From assembly GCF_947581735.1 (NCBI RefSeq), contig NZ_CANPVT010000033.1:1-48000 (forward strand): a stretch of 48,000 bases of DNA, in the 5' to 3' direction. This DNA is from Candidatus Palauibacter soopunensis (lineage in GTDB: Bacteria > Gemmatimonadota > Gemmatimonadetes > Palauibacterales > Palauibacteraceae). Every line of letters starts with the position of its first letter. Position 1 is the first letter of the stretch. A model generated the notes under the pieces. The model saw only the letters and a program-made list of their open reading frames with translations. It did not search any database and was not told the DNA's origin. This document shows positions 8,015 to 16,615 of this stretch, piece by piece. The translations under genes were made by a program, and so were the position numbers.

Positions 8015-9025
8015 GTGAAGGCGGTTCTCTACGACGCCCACGGCGACGCCGATCAACTCCACGTGGGCGAGGTCCCGGACCCCGAACCCGCGTCCGGGGA
8101 AGCCCTGGTCCGGATCCGGGCCTGCGGGCTGAACGGCTTCGATCCGATGATGCTCGGCGGCACGACGGGGCTGCGGGTCCCGCTCCCCATGACGCCGTGC
8201 GGTGACGCGGCCGGAGAGATCGCGGGTTTCGGACCCGGGACGGACGCAGCCGGACGGCAGGTCGGGGACCGCGTCATGATCGACCCGTTGCTCGAGAGCC
8301 GCGGCATGCTGGGCGAGAAGGCCCCCGGCGCGGCCTCGGAGTACCTTGCCGTCCCTCTCGAGAACCTGCTGCCGATTCCCGACGGCGTCGCGTTCGAACA
8401 GGCCGCCGCCCTCCCGGTCGCGTACGGTACGGCGCTGCGCATGATCGAGCACCGGGCCCGGGTACAGCCGGGCGAGACCGTGCTGATCCTGGGCGCGACG
8501 GGCGGCGTGGGCTGCTGCTGCGTCCAGCTCTGCAAGCGCATCGGAGCGCGGGTCATCGCCACCGGCGGTTCCCGCTGGAAGCTGGAACGGCTCCAGGCGC
8601 TGGGCGCGGATCATGTTCTGCCCTCGGGCTCCGCCGAACTCGTGAGGCAGGTGCGGGCGATCGCGGGCCGGCCCCGCTACCACGATCCCGACGCCGGCGG
8701 CGTGGACGTGGTGATCAACTACATCGGCGGGCCCACGTGGGCCGACAGCCTGAAGGCGCTGCGCTTCCAGGGCCGCATGGTCACCTGCGGCGCGACCGCC
8801 GGCTACGACCCACGCACCGACATCCGCTACATCTGGAGCTTCGAGCAGTCGATCATCGGATCGGACGGATGGAGCCGCGAGGGGCTGGCGCGTCTGCTCG
8901 ACATGGTGGCCGGCGGCGACCTCGACCCGGTGATCCACGCCGTCCGTCCGGTCGACGAGATCCGCACGGCGATGTGCGAACTCATGGAGCGGGCGGTATT
9001 CGGAAAATCGATTCTGACCCCGTGA
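8015..9025 (+). CDS. Medium-chain dehydrogenase/reductase, quinone-reductase type
   Basis: The 336-residue protein has the two MDR domains: an N-terminal GroES-like domain (MKAVLYDAHGDADQL start; RIRACGLNGFDPMML) and a Rossmann domain with ILGATGGVGCCCVQL near residues 155-169. The catalytic-zinc Cys of alcohol dehydrogenases is replaced by the GLNGFD pattern of NADPH:quinone oxidoreductase relatives, so it is probably zinc-independent. An insertion (RPRYHDPDAGG) precedes VDVVINYIGG. GTG start lies four bases after the thioesterase; its stop overlaps the transporter start (GTGA). Substrate unknown. Confidence 0.88.
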   Translation: MKAVLYDAHGDADQLHVGEVPDPEPASGEALVRIRACGLNGFDPMMLGGTTGLRVPLPMTPCGDAAGEIAGFGPGTDAAGRQVGDRVMIDPLLESRGMLGEKAPGAASEYLAVPLENLLPIPDGVAFEQAAALPVAYGTALRMIEHRARVQPGETVLILGATGGVGCCCVQLCKRIGARVIATGGSRWKLERLQALGADHVLPSGSAELVRQVRAIAGRPRYHDPDAGGVDVVINYIGGPTWADSLKALRFQGRMVTCGATAGYDPRTDIRYIWSFEQSIIGSDGWSREGLARLLDMVAGGDLDPVIHAVRPVDEIRTAMCELMERAVFGKSILTP

Positions 9026-10362
9026 ACTATCCGATCGCCCGCAAGATCCCGCGGGCGGTCCTGGACGCCGAAGCCGACCGGCTGGCGGAGCTCGCCGGCG
9101 CGCCGGCGCACCGGAAGCTCGGCGGGTACGCCCGTCTGGCCGGGCCGGGGTTCATGGGGGCGGCGCTCACCCTCGGCGCCGGTACGCTCACGTCCTCGAT
9201 GCTGTCGGGCGCCACGTTCGGCTACCGCACCCTGTGGCTCATCTGGCTGAGCGCGGGTCTGGGCCTGTTCATGATGGCCGCGATGGCCCGCTTCACCTGC
9301 CGAGGCGGCTTCCGCGTCATTCCGGTCCAGAACCGGCGTCACTCGTGGGTCATCGGGTCGCTGATGACCGGACTCGTGGGCACCGCCGCGGTCGCCGTGA
9401 TCTTCAACTTCGGCCAGGTCGCGCTCGGCACCCATCTCATCGAGTCGCTGGCGCCGTTCGCCGGCTTCGCGTTCCCCGCCGAGTACAACTGGCTCATCTA
9501 CTGCGCGGTCACGAGCTGGCTCATCCTCAGCTATGGGCGTCGAGGCGGCAGGGGGACGCGGCTCGTCGAGGCGGTCATGAAGGGCGGCATCGCCGTCATG
9601 ATCCTCGCTTTCGGAGCCGTCCTGCTGCTTGTGGGCGTGGACTGGAGCGCGGCGGCACGTGGCTTTTTCGTGCCGTGGCTGCCCGGCGGGGGTGAGGGTC
9701 TGGACCTCTTCATCGCGTCGTCCGCGGCGGCCGTCGGCGTCATGGACTGGGTGTTCTTCCATTACGCGGGACTCGGCCGGGGCTGGGGGCGGAGGCACGA
9801 ATCCCTGGCCCGCTTCGATCTGATCGCCGGGCTTTTCCTCCCGTTCGTGGTCATCAACTTCCTGATCATCGGAGTGTTCGCGGCGACGCTGTTCCCTCAA
9901 GGGATCACGCCGGACTCGGCGCCCGAACTGGCGGCCGCGCTCATGCCCCTCCTCGGGCCCACCTGGTCGCAGATCCTGTTTTACGCGGGTTTCCTGGCCG
10001 TGCCGATCACGACGACCGTCGGGATGAGCCTGGCCGGGGCGATGGCGGTCCACGAGGCCTTCGGCTGGGAGCCCGACACGTCGTCGTGGCGCTGGAAGGT
10101 CAGTGCGCTGCTGCCGCAGGTCGCCTTCCTCGCCGCCTGGAACGCCCGTCCGGTCTGGCTCGTGATCGCGATCGCGGCGTTTCTCTCGCTGGCGAACAAC
10201 GTCGTCGGATGGTCGATGTACCTCCTGCTGAACGACCGCGAGCTTCTTGGCGCGGACCGATGCAGGTCGTACCTGTGGAACGTCGGCATCCTGCTGCAGG
10301 TGACGCTCCTGAACGCCATCGCCGTCACGTACGTCTTCAACCGGCTGGGATGGTGGCGATGA
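9022..10362 (+). CDS. Nramp-fold (SLC11-like) membrane transporter lacking canonical metal ligands
   Basis: The 446-residue protein has about 11-12 membrane helices and an Nramp-like first helix, GPGFMGAALTLGAGTLTSS, followed by GATFGYRTLWLIW, close to the Nramp layout. In manganese/iron Nramps that helix holds DPGN, whose Asp and Asn bind metal; here the site reads GAGT. The sixth-helix MPH region reads GVMDWVFFHYA. The fold assignment is good, but substrate and coupling are doubtful. GTG start overlaps the reductase stop. No zinc- or iron-responsive site is visible upstream because the gene sits inside a continuous run. Confidence 0.8.
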   Translation: MNYPIARKIPRAVLDAEADRLAELAGAPAHRKLGGYARLAGPGFMGAALTLGAGTLTSSMLSGATFGYRTLWLIWLSAGLGLFMMAAMARFTCRGGFRVIPVQNRRHSWVIGSLMTGLVGTAAVAVIFNFGQVALGTHLIESLAPFAGFAFPAEYNWLIYCAVTSWLILSYGRRGGRGTRLVEAVMKGGIAVMILAFGAVLLLVGVDWSAAARGFFVPWLPGGGEGLDLFIASSAAAVGVMDWVFFHYAGLGRGWGRRHESLARFDLIAGLFLPFVVINFLIIGVFAATLFPQGITPDSAPELAAALMPLLGPTWSQILFYAGFLAVPITTTVGMSLAGAMAVHEAFGWEPDTSSWRWKVSALLPQVAFLAAWNARPVWLVIAIAAFLSLANNVVGWSMYLLLNDRELLGADRCRSYLWNVGILLQVTLLNAIAVTYVFNRLGWWR

Positions 10363-10583
10363 GCATGGTCGACCGGTTTCTCGAACGACGCGTCGGACCG
10401 TGGTCGGGGCGCGTCTGGGGACTTGTCCTCAATCTGGCCGCGAACGCGGTGGCGCTGTGGGGTGTCTCGTCGGTCATGCGGACGGGAAGCGGCTGGACCT
10501 GGGTCGTCGTTGGCAGCGCGGCGACGGCCGCCTGCATCTCCGCCCTCGCACGTCCCGCGCGGTCCCGGGGTTCGGGCGAGTGA
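10359..10583 (+). CDS. Small two-helix membrane protein, unknown
   Basis: I do not recognise this 74-residue protein. It has a basic N-terminus (MSMVDRFLERRVGP), two hydrophobic helices (about 19-36 and 44-63) and a basic tail. The ATG at 10359 overlaps the transporter stop (ATGA), and its stop overlaps the GTG of the acyl-CoA synthetase, so it is a genuine member of the run. It may partner the transporter before it; that is positional inference only. Confidence 0.72.
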   Translation: MSMVDRFLERRVGPWSGRVWGLVLNLAANAVALWGVSSVMRTGSGWTWVVVGSAATAACISALARPARSRGSGE

Positions 10584-12178
10584 CCGGCCCCGCGCCGGCC
10601 GCCACCCCCCGCGACCGCGATGCCAACCTCGGATACTGGCTTCGCGACGCCTCCGACGCCTTCCCGAACCGGGTCGCGCTGATCGACCTGTCGCATTCCG
10701 TCCCCCGCGAGGTCACGTACGCCGAACTCGACGAGCGGATGGATCGCGTGGCCAACCTCCTCTCGGATGCCGGCATCGGGATGGGCGACCGCTTCGCGCT
10801 GAGCGTCGGCAACCGCTTCGAATTCGTCGAAATCCTCTTCGGGGGAATGCGCTGCGGGGCTGTCCCGGTACCCCTCAACTTCAAGCTGTCGGAGGCGTCG
10901 CTCGCCTATATCGTGCGAGACGCGGCTTGCCGCGCCGCGTTCGTCGAGACCGCGGTGACGGGGCGCTCGGCCGCGGTCGTCGAACGGTCGGGGATCGAGA
11001 GACGGTGGGACGTGGGCCGCGCGGGCCGGAAGCTCGAGGGGGGAGGCGCCGGCTGGCTCGACTACGAGAGCGCCCTCGCCGGATCGTCAGCCCGGTTCGA
11101 TCCGCCGCGGCTCGGCGCCGGCCACCCGGCATTTCAACCCTACACGTCGGGATCGACCGGCAGGCCGAAAGGCGTCGTCCTTTCCCATGAAGGACAACTC
11201 TGGTGGGTGCGCTGTCTGCGGAAGTACTGGCCGTCCGACCCCGGCGACCGGGCTCTCGTCGCCGTCCCCTTCTACCACAAGAACGCGATGGCCGGGGCTG
11301 TAAAGCCCTTGCTGCAGGCCGGGGCCTCGGTCGTCGTCCTGCCGGGCTTCTCCCCGGAATCCTTCCTGCGGACCCTCAGCGAGTACCGCTGCACGCAGGT
11401 CGGCGCCGTCCCCGCCGTGTTCGCGATGGCCCTCGATCACGCGGATCTGATCGCGGAGCTGGATTTCTCGGCACTTCGGAAGGTCACGCTGGGGTCCGCC
11501 CCGGTGCAGCCCGAACTGATGCGCGCGGTCGAGCGGGCGTTCGACGTCGAAGTCGGCGAGAGCTACGGGCTCACCGAAGGCGGGCCGGTCATGATCGGGC
11601 CGGCGCCCGACGGACGCCCGACGCCGAGGGGAAGCTGTGGCGCGGCGTGGCCGGAGGGAGAGATCAAGCTCGTGCGCGACGGCAGCGCAAACCCCGAATA
11701 CGGAGAGCTGTGGGTCCGGAATCCCGGCGTCACCACCGGCTATCACAACCTCCCCGAGGTGAACGCGGCTCGAATCCGGGACGGCTGGCTCGCCACGGGC
11801 GATCTCTTCTTCCGGGACGGAGAGGGCTTCTACTACTTCCGCGGCCGCACCGACGACATGTTCAACTCCGGTGGCGAGAACATCTATCCGAAGGAGGTGG
11901 AGGACCTGCTGCTGTCCCATCCGGATGTCCTCGACGCGGCCGTCGTACCCGTGCCCCACGCCCTGAAGGGTGCGGTCCCGGCCGCGGCGGTCACGCTCGG
12001 CACGGGGGCGAGCGTCACGGCCGAAGCGCTCAAGCGGTACACGCTCGAGCGGGGGCCCGCGTACGCGCACCCCAGATGCATCGCGATCGTGGAGGAGATG
12101 CCGCTCACGGGGGTGGGGAAGGTCGACCGGGCGGCGATTCTCGGCGTGCTCGGACACGCGGAAGCGGACGCGGAGTGA
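10580..12178 (+). CDS. AMP-dependent acyl-CoA synthetase/ligase
   Basis: This 532-residue member of the ANL superfamily activates a carboxylate with ATP and joins it to CoA. Motifs seen: YTSGSTGRPKGVVLSHEG (phosphate-binding P-loop, near residue 190), GESYGLTEGG (A5), GDLFFRDGEGFYYFRGRTDD with the ribose-binding Asp and hinge Arg/Asp, and the C-terminal MPLTGVGKVDRAA with the catalytic Lys. GTG overlaps the preceding stop. The chain-length or aryl preference is not readable. A downstream thioesterase partner lies at 7570-8010 in the same run. Confidence 0.92.
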   Translation: MTGPAPAATPRDRDANLGYWLRDASDAFPNRVALIDLSHSVPREVTYAELDERMDRVANLLSDAGIGMGDRFALSVGNRFEFVEILFGGMRCGAVPVPLNFKLSEASLAYIVRDAACRAAFVETAVTGRSAAVVERSGIERRWDVGRAGRKLEGGGAGWLDYESALAGSSARFDPPRLGAGHPAFQPYTSGSTGRPKGVVLSHEGQLWWVRCLRKYWPSDPGDRALVAVPFYHKNAMAGAVKPLLQAGASVVVLPGFSPESFLRTLSEYRCTQVGAVPAVFAMALDHADLIAELDFSALRKVTLGSAPVQPELMRAVERAFDVEVGESYGLTEGGPVMIGPAPDGRPTPRGSCGAAWPEGEIKLVRDGSANPEYGELWVRNPGVTTGYHNLPEVNAARIRDGWLATGDLFFRDGEGFYYFRGRTDDMFNSGGENIYPKEVEDLLLSHPDVLDAAVVPVPHALKGAVPAAAVTLGTGASVTAEALKRYTLERGPAYAHPRCIAIVEEMPLTGVGKVDRAAILGVLGHAEADAE

Positions 12179-13137
12179 ACCCGCCGCTCGTGGTCGGGGC
12201 GCGGCGGTCCCCCCTGTCGCGGGTGCAGGCGACCTGGGTGGGAGAACGGCTGCGCGAACGCTGGCCGGAGGTGCCCATCGAATACCGGTTCATCTCCACC
12301 GCCGGGGACCGGGATCCCGGGACGCCGCTTCCGGAGATCGGGGGCAAGGGGCTGTTCACGGAAGACCTCGAACGCGCGCTCCGGGAGGGAGACATCGACG
12401 TTGCGGTGCATTCCCTGAAGGACCTTCCGGCGGACCTTCCCGATGGATTGATGCTGGGCGCCGTCCCTTCCCGGGAAGATCCACGCGACGTGCTCGTCAT
12501 CCGCGATTCGGTGGTTTCCGCGCCGCGGGACGCGGACGGCTGCCGCCTCCTGCGACGTCTGCCCGCCGGCGCGCGCGTCGGCACGTCATCGCTGCGCCGC
12601 GCCGCGCAACTGCTCGCCGCCCGAACCGACCTCGACCCGCGGCCGATCCGCGGGAACGTCGACACCCGGCTCCGCAAGCTGGAGGACGGTCGCTTCGAGG
12701 CCTTGATCCTGGCGGCGGCCGGGCTCCGGCGCCTGGGCCTGTGGCCCCGCGGCGCATACGTCCTGGACGATGGCTGGCTGCCGGCCCCCGGACAGGGTGC
12801 GCTCGGGCTCCAGTGTCGAGCCGGCCAGGACGGCATGGCCACCCGCGTGCGAGCGCTCGACGATCCGACCGCCCGTCAGGAGGTGACAGCGGAACGGGCG
12901 CTCCTGGCGGCGCTCGAGGGGGGGTGCCGGGTCCCCATCGCGGCCCGCGCGTCGCTGCGGGGGGAAGACCTGCTCCTCCGCGCGGCCGTCTACGACGTGG
13001 ACGGTGGCCCGCCGGTCGAAGCCGCCGAGACGGGGTCCGCCGCAGCGGCCGTCGCGCTCGGGCGGCGCCTGGCGGAGCACATGCTGGAGGCGGGGGCGGC
13101 CCGCCTCGTGGAGCGGGCGCGGCGGCTCAGCCCGTGA
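12175..13137 (+). CDS. hemC: Hydroxymethylbilane synthase (porphobilinogen deaminase)
   Basis: HemC condenses four porphobilinogens to hydroxymethylbilane in haem synthesis. The 320-residue protein shows the substrate-binding LPEIGGKGLFTEDLE and DVAVHSLKDLP, GTSSLRRAAQL, RGNVDTRLRKLE and APGQGALGLQCR. GGCRVPIAA carries Cys251, the expected dipyrromethane cofactor anchor. GTG overlaps the acyl-CoA synthetase stop (GTGA). Its last 11 bases overlap the convergent HmuY-like gene on the other strand. It is the only tetrapyrrole-pathway gene of this run; hemQ is at the far end of the window. Confidence 0.96.
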   Translation: MNPPLVVGARRSPLSRVQATWVGERLRERWPEVPIEYRFISTAGDRDPGTPLPEIGGKGLFTEDLERALREGDIDVAVHSLKDLPADLPDGLMLGAVPSREDPRDVLVIRDSVVSAPRDADGCRLLRRLPAGARVGTSSLRRAAQLLAARTDLDPRPIRGNVDTRLRKLEDGRFEALILAAAGLRRLGLWPRGAYVLDDGWLPAPGQGALGLQCRAGQDGMATRVRALDDPTARQEVTAERALLAALEGGCRVPIAARASLRGEDLLLRAAVYDVDGGPPVEAAETGSAAAAVALGRRLAEHMLEAGAARLVERARRLSP

Positions 13138-13771
13138 GGCGACGCGAACCGTCTCCCTGGTATCCGTACACGAGGGTCACGCATCCCGGCGTCGCCTGCG
13201 GGCAGTAGTAGCTCAGGATCCTCAGCTTCGCGTAACGCCCCTCCGCGGTCCGGATCACATACGTCTCATCCTTCGGTTCGAGTAGGTGGGAGAAGAACCC
13301 GTACCGATACCAGCGTTCGAGTCCGGGCGTCGCCGGGCCATCCCCCAGCGCACCCTCCGTCGTCGCGTAGCCGGACGCCGGAGCCTCGGTCACGGCCTCC
13401 CACGGCGCACCGATGGTGATGGCCCCGCCGGCCCCCGGGTATCCGGTTCCGCCGTTCACGACCACGTGGTACCGGTTGAGGGCGAGATCCCAGCCCGCGA
13501 GCGGCCCATCGACCGCGCTCCTCTTGTCGAAGTCGAAGTGGACCCATCGCGAGCCGTCCCGCGCATCGATCGTCACGGTGTCCACCACGAACCCAGCCAA
13601 TGGAGGCTGCGGGGCGATGGGCGTGGGGATGAACGTCAGCGGATCGGGCCTCACGAACGAGCCGGCCACGACGACGACGATGACGAACAGGAACGCGGCA
13701 CCCGCGGCGTACAACACGACCGGCCGGCTTCCGCCCGCCCGTTCCTCGCGCCTCACCGCCCCCGTTGCCAT
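13127..13771 (-). CDS. HmuY-like haem-binding domain protein, membrane-anchored
   Basis: The 214-residue protein starts at ATG 13771, with a hydrophobic anchor near residues 19-40. The rest resembles the HmuY family of haem-binding beta-sandwich proteins: WVHFDFDKRS, GWDLALNRYHVVVNGGTG, and the C-terminal ETYVIRTAEGRYAKLRILSYY are typical. HmuY binds haem at the cell surface in Bacteroidota; here a membrane anchor replaces a classical lipobox. It follows a small membrane protein gene (overlap 19 bases) and ends inside the 3' end of hemC. A haem-handling role is inferred from family and from hemC next door. The haem-ligand histidines are not identifiable with certainty. Confidence 0.78.
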   Translation of the reverse strand: MATGAVRREERAGGSRPVVLYAAGAAFLFVIVVVVAGSFVRPDPLTFIPTPIAPQPPLAGFVVDTVTIDARDGSRWVHFDFDKRSAVDGPLAGWDLALNRYHVVVNGGTGYPGAGGAITIGAPWEAVTEAPASGYATTEGALGDGPATPGLERWYRYGFFSHLLEPKDETYVIRTAEGRYAKLRILSYYCPQATPGCVTLVYGYQGDGSRRLTG

Positions 13772-13980
13772 GGAGAGTCGTGCCGCGCGCCGCTCAGGAA
13801 CCTGGCCAGGTTGGCGAGATAGTAGGCCAGACCGGCCGCCAGGAGCGCGAAGATCACTCCGAGCGCGAGCGCCCCGAGGTTGCCGGCGCTCGCGAAGATC
13901 CGGAACTCCCACGCGGCGAACACGGCGCAGAAAACGATGGCCGTGGCGATGAGGAAGCGGTGAAAGCCGATGATCGACAT
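13753..13980 (-). CDS. Small two-helix membrane protein upstream of the HmuY-like gene
   Basis: I do not recognise this 75-residue protein. It has two hydrophobic segments (about residues 8-26 and 35-53) and a polar, basic C-terminus (SGARHDSPWQRGR). The open frame extends to 14127, but the ATG at 13980 (MSIIGFHRFLIA) directly precedes the first helix and is preferred. It is the first gene of a two-gene minus-strand unit and overlaps the HmuY-like gene by 19 bases. Confidence 0.7.
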   Translation of the reverse strand: MSIIGFHRFLIATAIVFCAVFAAWEFRIFASAGNLGALALGVIFALLAAGLAYYLANLARFLSGARHDSPWQRGR

Positions 13981-14020
13981 GAGACGTCCGTTCACGGTGG
14001 ACGGCGGTAGAACTGTCACA

Positions 14021-14032
14021 CATCGTACGATG
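14021..14032. promoter_or_regulatory. Perfect 12-bp palindrome in a divergent promoter region
   Basis: CATCGTACGATG is its own reverse complement and lies between the divergent starts at 13980 (-) and 14108 (+). The position suits an operator for a dimeric regulator, but no second copy was noticed and chance cannot be excluded. The surrounding 127 bases (13981-14107) hold no gene. Confidence 0.35.
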
Positions 14033-14107
14033 GCGGGGCGAACCTCGAAACTTCGTCTCGGTGACGCTGTTGACCCTTCACCGGCCCGGTGGGAGCTTCC
14101 ACCCCCG

Positions 14108-14977
14108 ATGAATTCCGGAATCCGCACCTATCGCGAAGTCGACGAACTGCACTCGGATCTGCCCGATCAGATGGCGGCGCAGGATGAGCGCGTGTCCGCC
14201 CGGCTGGCGGCGGTGGCGCGGGTCGTCGCCGTGATGAGCGGCAAGGGCGGGGTGGGGAAGAGCCTCGTCTCCGCCCTTCTTGCGACCGCGTTTGCCCAAC
14301 GCGGGGATCGCGTCGGCCTGATCGACGCGGATCTGAACGGCCCCAGCGTTCCCCGCCTCCTCGGCATCGAACCGGGGACGCTGGTGGAGGGGCCGGACGG
14401 ACTCGAGCCGCCCACTTCCGGGGCGGGCGTGCGCGTCATGTCGATGGGGCTCCTCCTGGAACCGGAGCGGGCCCTCGCCTGGCGCGAACCCATCGACGCC
14501 GGTTTCGTGTGGCGCGGCGCCCAGGAGCGCGGCGCCCTGCGGGAGTTCCTCGCGGATGTCGCCTGGGGGGAACTGGATGTCCTGCTCGTCGACCTGCCGC
14601 CGGGTACCCAGCGTCTCGCCGAACTGCACGCCCTCGTCCCCCGGCTGGCGGGAATCCTCACGGTCACGATCCCGAGCGCCGCCTCGCGCGATTCCGTGGC
14701 CCGCTCGCTGGACATGGCCCGGACACGCGGCGTGCGCCTGCTGGGGGTGGTCGAGAACATGTCGGGAGTCCTCTGCGACGCCTGTGGATCTCTCGTCCCG
14801 CTGCACGTCGGAGACGCGGGCGAGGCTCTGGCGGGCGGATTCGACGTTCCGCTCCTCGCCCGGCTTCCCTTCGACCCCGCCCTGGGGGCCGCGGCCGACG
14901 ACGGCGATCTCGAGTCGTGGGTGGCCGGGCCGGGGCCCGCGGCGGAGGCGCTCGGGCGCCTGGCCGACAAGCTGTGA
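14108..14977 (+). CDS. Mrp/NBP35-family Fe-S cluster carrier ATPase
   Basis: The 289-residue P-loop protein shows VVAVMSGKGGVGKS (deviant Walker A, about residues 38-51), the Switch I stretch GLIDADLNGPSVPRLLG, DVLLVDLPPGT (Walker B), and VVENMSGVLCDACG with the CxxC that bridges an Fe-S cluster in ApbC/Mrp dimers. The start is the ATG at 14108; the frame stays open upstream to 13970, but that would cross the divergent promoter. Family members load Fe-S clusters onto target proteins. It heads the unit continuing into a PCP_red protein, a ferredoxin and an ABC exporter, so it may mature Fe-S proteins of this region. Confidence 0.9.
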   Translation: MNSGIRTYREVDELHSDLPDQMAAQDERVSARLAAVARVVAVMSGKGGVGKSLVSALLATAFAQRGDRVGLIDADLNGPSVPRLLGIEPGTLVEGPDGLEPPTSGAGVRVMSMGLLLEPERALAWREPIDAGFVWRGAQERGALREFLADVAWGELDVLLVDLPPGTQRLAELHALVPRLAGILTVTIPSAASRDSVARSLDMARTRGVRLLGVVENMSGVLCDACGSLVPLHVGDAGEALAGGFDVPLLARLPFDPALGAAADDGDLESWVAGPGPAAEALGRLADKL

Positions 14978-15417
14978 AGTTTCTCTGCCTGGAATGCGAC
15001 CGGCAGATGGCGTTCGACGAACGCGCCGTGCCGGGAGACGGCACGATGGCCGCTGTCTTCAAGTGTCCCGCCTGCGGGCGGAAGACGGCGATGCTGGCCA
15101 ACCCCATGGAAACGCAGCTCGTCAGTTCCCTCGGCGTAAAGGTGGGCGGCCGCACGGTGCCCGACGCGAATTTCGAGGGCATCCGCAGCGGGGTCGCCAC
15201 CGGCAGGGACGAAGCCTTCGAGTCGCCCCCCGAGGCGAGCGCGGGGCCCGTCCGGTGGAGCGTGGAGGCGGTGGAGCGGCTCGGCCACGTCCCCTCGTTC
15301 GTGCGGGGAATGGTGAAGAAGATCTACAACGAGTACGCGAGGGAGCGGGGGATCGAGGAGATGACCCCGGCCGTCATGGACCGCGCGCGCTCCGATCTCG
15401 GATTGGAGGGGATGTGA
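14974..15417 (+). CDS. Zinc-ribbon protein with C-terminal PCP_red domain
   Basis: The 147-residue protein has a CxxC...CxxC zinc ribbon (Cys5/8 and Cys31/34) and a C-terminal domain at about residues 93-145 (WSVEAVERLGHVPSFVRGM, then ARERGIEEMTPAVMDRARSD). That domain matches PCP_red, the small helical domain named from the C-terminus of dark-operative protochlorophyllide reductase subunit B. No photosynthesis gene is present. Three further copies of this domain type occur at 17533-19797 (two) and 19794-21206. GTGA overlaps join it to the ATPase before it and the ferredoxin after it. The biochemical role is unknown; a metal or tetrapyrrole-related role is inference. Confidence 0.82.
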   Translation: MKFLCLECDRQMAFDERAVPGDGTMAAVFKCPACGRKTAMLANPMETQLVSSLGVKVGGRTVPDANFEGIRSGVATGRDEAFESPPEASAGPVRWSVEAVERLGHVPSFVRGMVKKIYNEYARERGIEEMTPAVMDRARSDLGLEGM

Positions 15418-15668
15418 CGGAAGGCGCTCCGGACCCGCTGCTCGAACGGGAGGTTCACGGCGTCCGCGCGGTGGTGGACCGCGACCTGTGCGTGGGGTTC
15501 GGTGACTGCATTGAGGAAGCGCCGGAGGCGTTCGATCTCGACGAGGACGGCGTGGCCGTGTTCACGACCCCGGAACACGCGTCGCGAAAGCGTTTCCTGG
15601 AGGCGTGCGCGTCCTGCCCGGTCGACGCGATCACCGTCTGGGAGGACGGGATCGAGATCGTCCCTTGA
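15414..15668 (+). CDS. Small ferredoxin, P450-type single-cluster
   Basis: The 84-residue protein has CVGFGDC (Cys-x5-Cys), APEAFDL..DG and CASCPVDAI, the layout of single-cluster ferredoxins with a [3Fe-4S] or [4Fe-4S] centre that often serve cytochrome P450s. No P450 is nearby, so the electron acceptor may be the radical SAM enzyme or another partner of this region. GTG overlaps the stop of the PCP_red protein, and its own stop overlaps the ABC ATPase start (TTGA). Confidence 0.88.
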   Translation: MTEGAPDPLLEREVHGVRAVVDRDLCVGFGDCIEEAPEAFDLDEDGVAVFTTPEHASRKRFLEACASCPVDAITVWEDGIEIVP

Positions 15669-16615
15669 ACCCCGACGCCGTTCCGCCGCTCGTCGCGGCC
15701 CGGGGCGTCAGCTACACGTACCCTGATGGGAGCCCCGCCCTTCGCGAACTCTCGCTCGAGGTCCGGAGCGGGGAACGACTCGGGCTCCTCGGCCCGAACG
15801 GGTGCGGCAAATCGACCTTTCTTCGACTCCTCGGAGGCGACAGGGTCCCGGGCCTCCGGCGAGATGTCTCGGTGGACGGCGCCCGTCAACGCTGGCTCGC
15901 GCCGGACCAGCCGGCTCTGCGGCCCTGGCTCAGCGGGCGCGAGAACGCCGCCGCGCTGCTCGAACTTCACGGCGACCGCCCCGCGGAGGCGCGGGCCGCG
16001 GCCGACGCCTGGATCGAGCGTTTCGGCCTGTCGGGCGATGCGGACCGTCCGGCAGGCGCTTATTCGAGCGGGATGCGCCGACGCCTCGCTCTCGCGGTCG
16101 CGTTCGGCGCGCGGTCCCGGTTGCTCCTCCTGGACGAACCGCTGGCCGGCCTCGACCCCGGGGGCCGCACGGCGTTCGCCGCCGCGCTCGCCGACCATCG
16201 GGCCGCCGGAGGCACCGCCGTGCTTTCCGCCCATGACCCCGGCTTCGCCGCGGAGCACTGTGACCGCGTGGCGTTCATCGTCGACGGACGTTGCGAGGTG
16301 GCGGACACTCCGGCCCGGCTACTCGAACGGATCGGGATCCGCCCACGGGTCGAGATCCGCTTCCCGGCGGGAGGGCGTCCCGACCGCGATGCCCTCGGGC
16401 CCGCCCCGGACGGTGTGCGCCCCGCCTCCTGGGGGGAAAGCCGCCTGCTCCTCGAGGTCCGGGACCCGAGCCGCGCGCTCCCGGAGACGCTTGCGTGGGT
16501 GCTGCGCACCGGAGCCTCCGTCGTCTCCGTGGATGTCCGGGAGCCCGGCCTTGCGGACGCCTTCGTGATCCTGACGGGGCGGGATCTAGAAGAGACCGCG
16601 GAGGACACCGCGTGA
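15665..16615 (+). CDS. ABC exporter ATP-binding protein
   Basis: The 316-residue protein has Walker A GPNGCGKST (near residue 42), signature YSSGMRRRLALA, Walker B RLLLLDEPLAGLDP and the H-loop SAHD. The C-terminal ~100 residues resemble the extra domain of ABC-2 ATPases (drug, polysaccharide or NosF type). A TTG start overlaps the ferredoxin stop (TTGA). The next gene is its permease. The exported substrate is unknown. The placement before an oxidase cluster recalls NosFY, but no motif proves it. Confidence 0.88.
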   Translation: MNPDAVPPLVAARGVSYTYPDGSPALRELSLEVRSGERLGLLGPNGCGKSTFLRLLGGDRVPGLRRDVSVDGARQRWLAPDQPALRPWLSGRENAAALLELHGDRPAEARAAADAWIERFGLSGDADRPAGAYSSGMRRRLALAVAFGARSRLLLLDEPLAGLDPGGRTAFAAALADHRAAGGTAVLSAHDPGFAAEHCDRVAFIVDGRCEVADTPARLLERIGIRPRVEIRFPAGGRPDRDALGPAPDGVRPASWGESRLLLEVRDPSRALPETLAWVLRTGASVVSVDVREPGLADAFVILTGRDLEETAEDTA

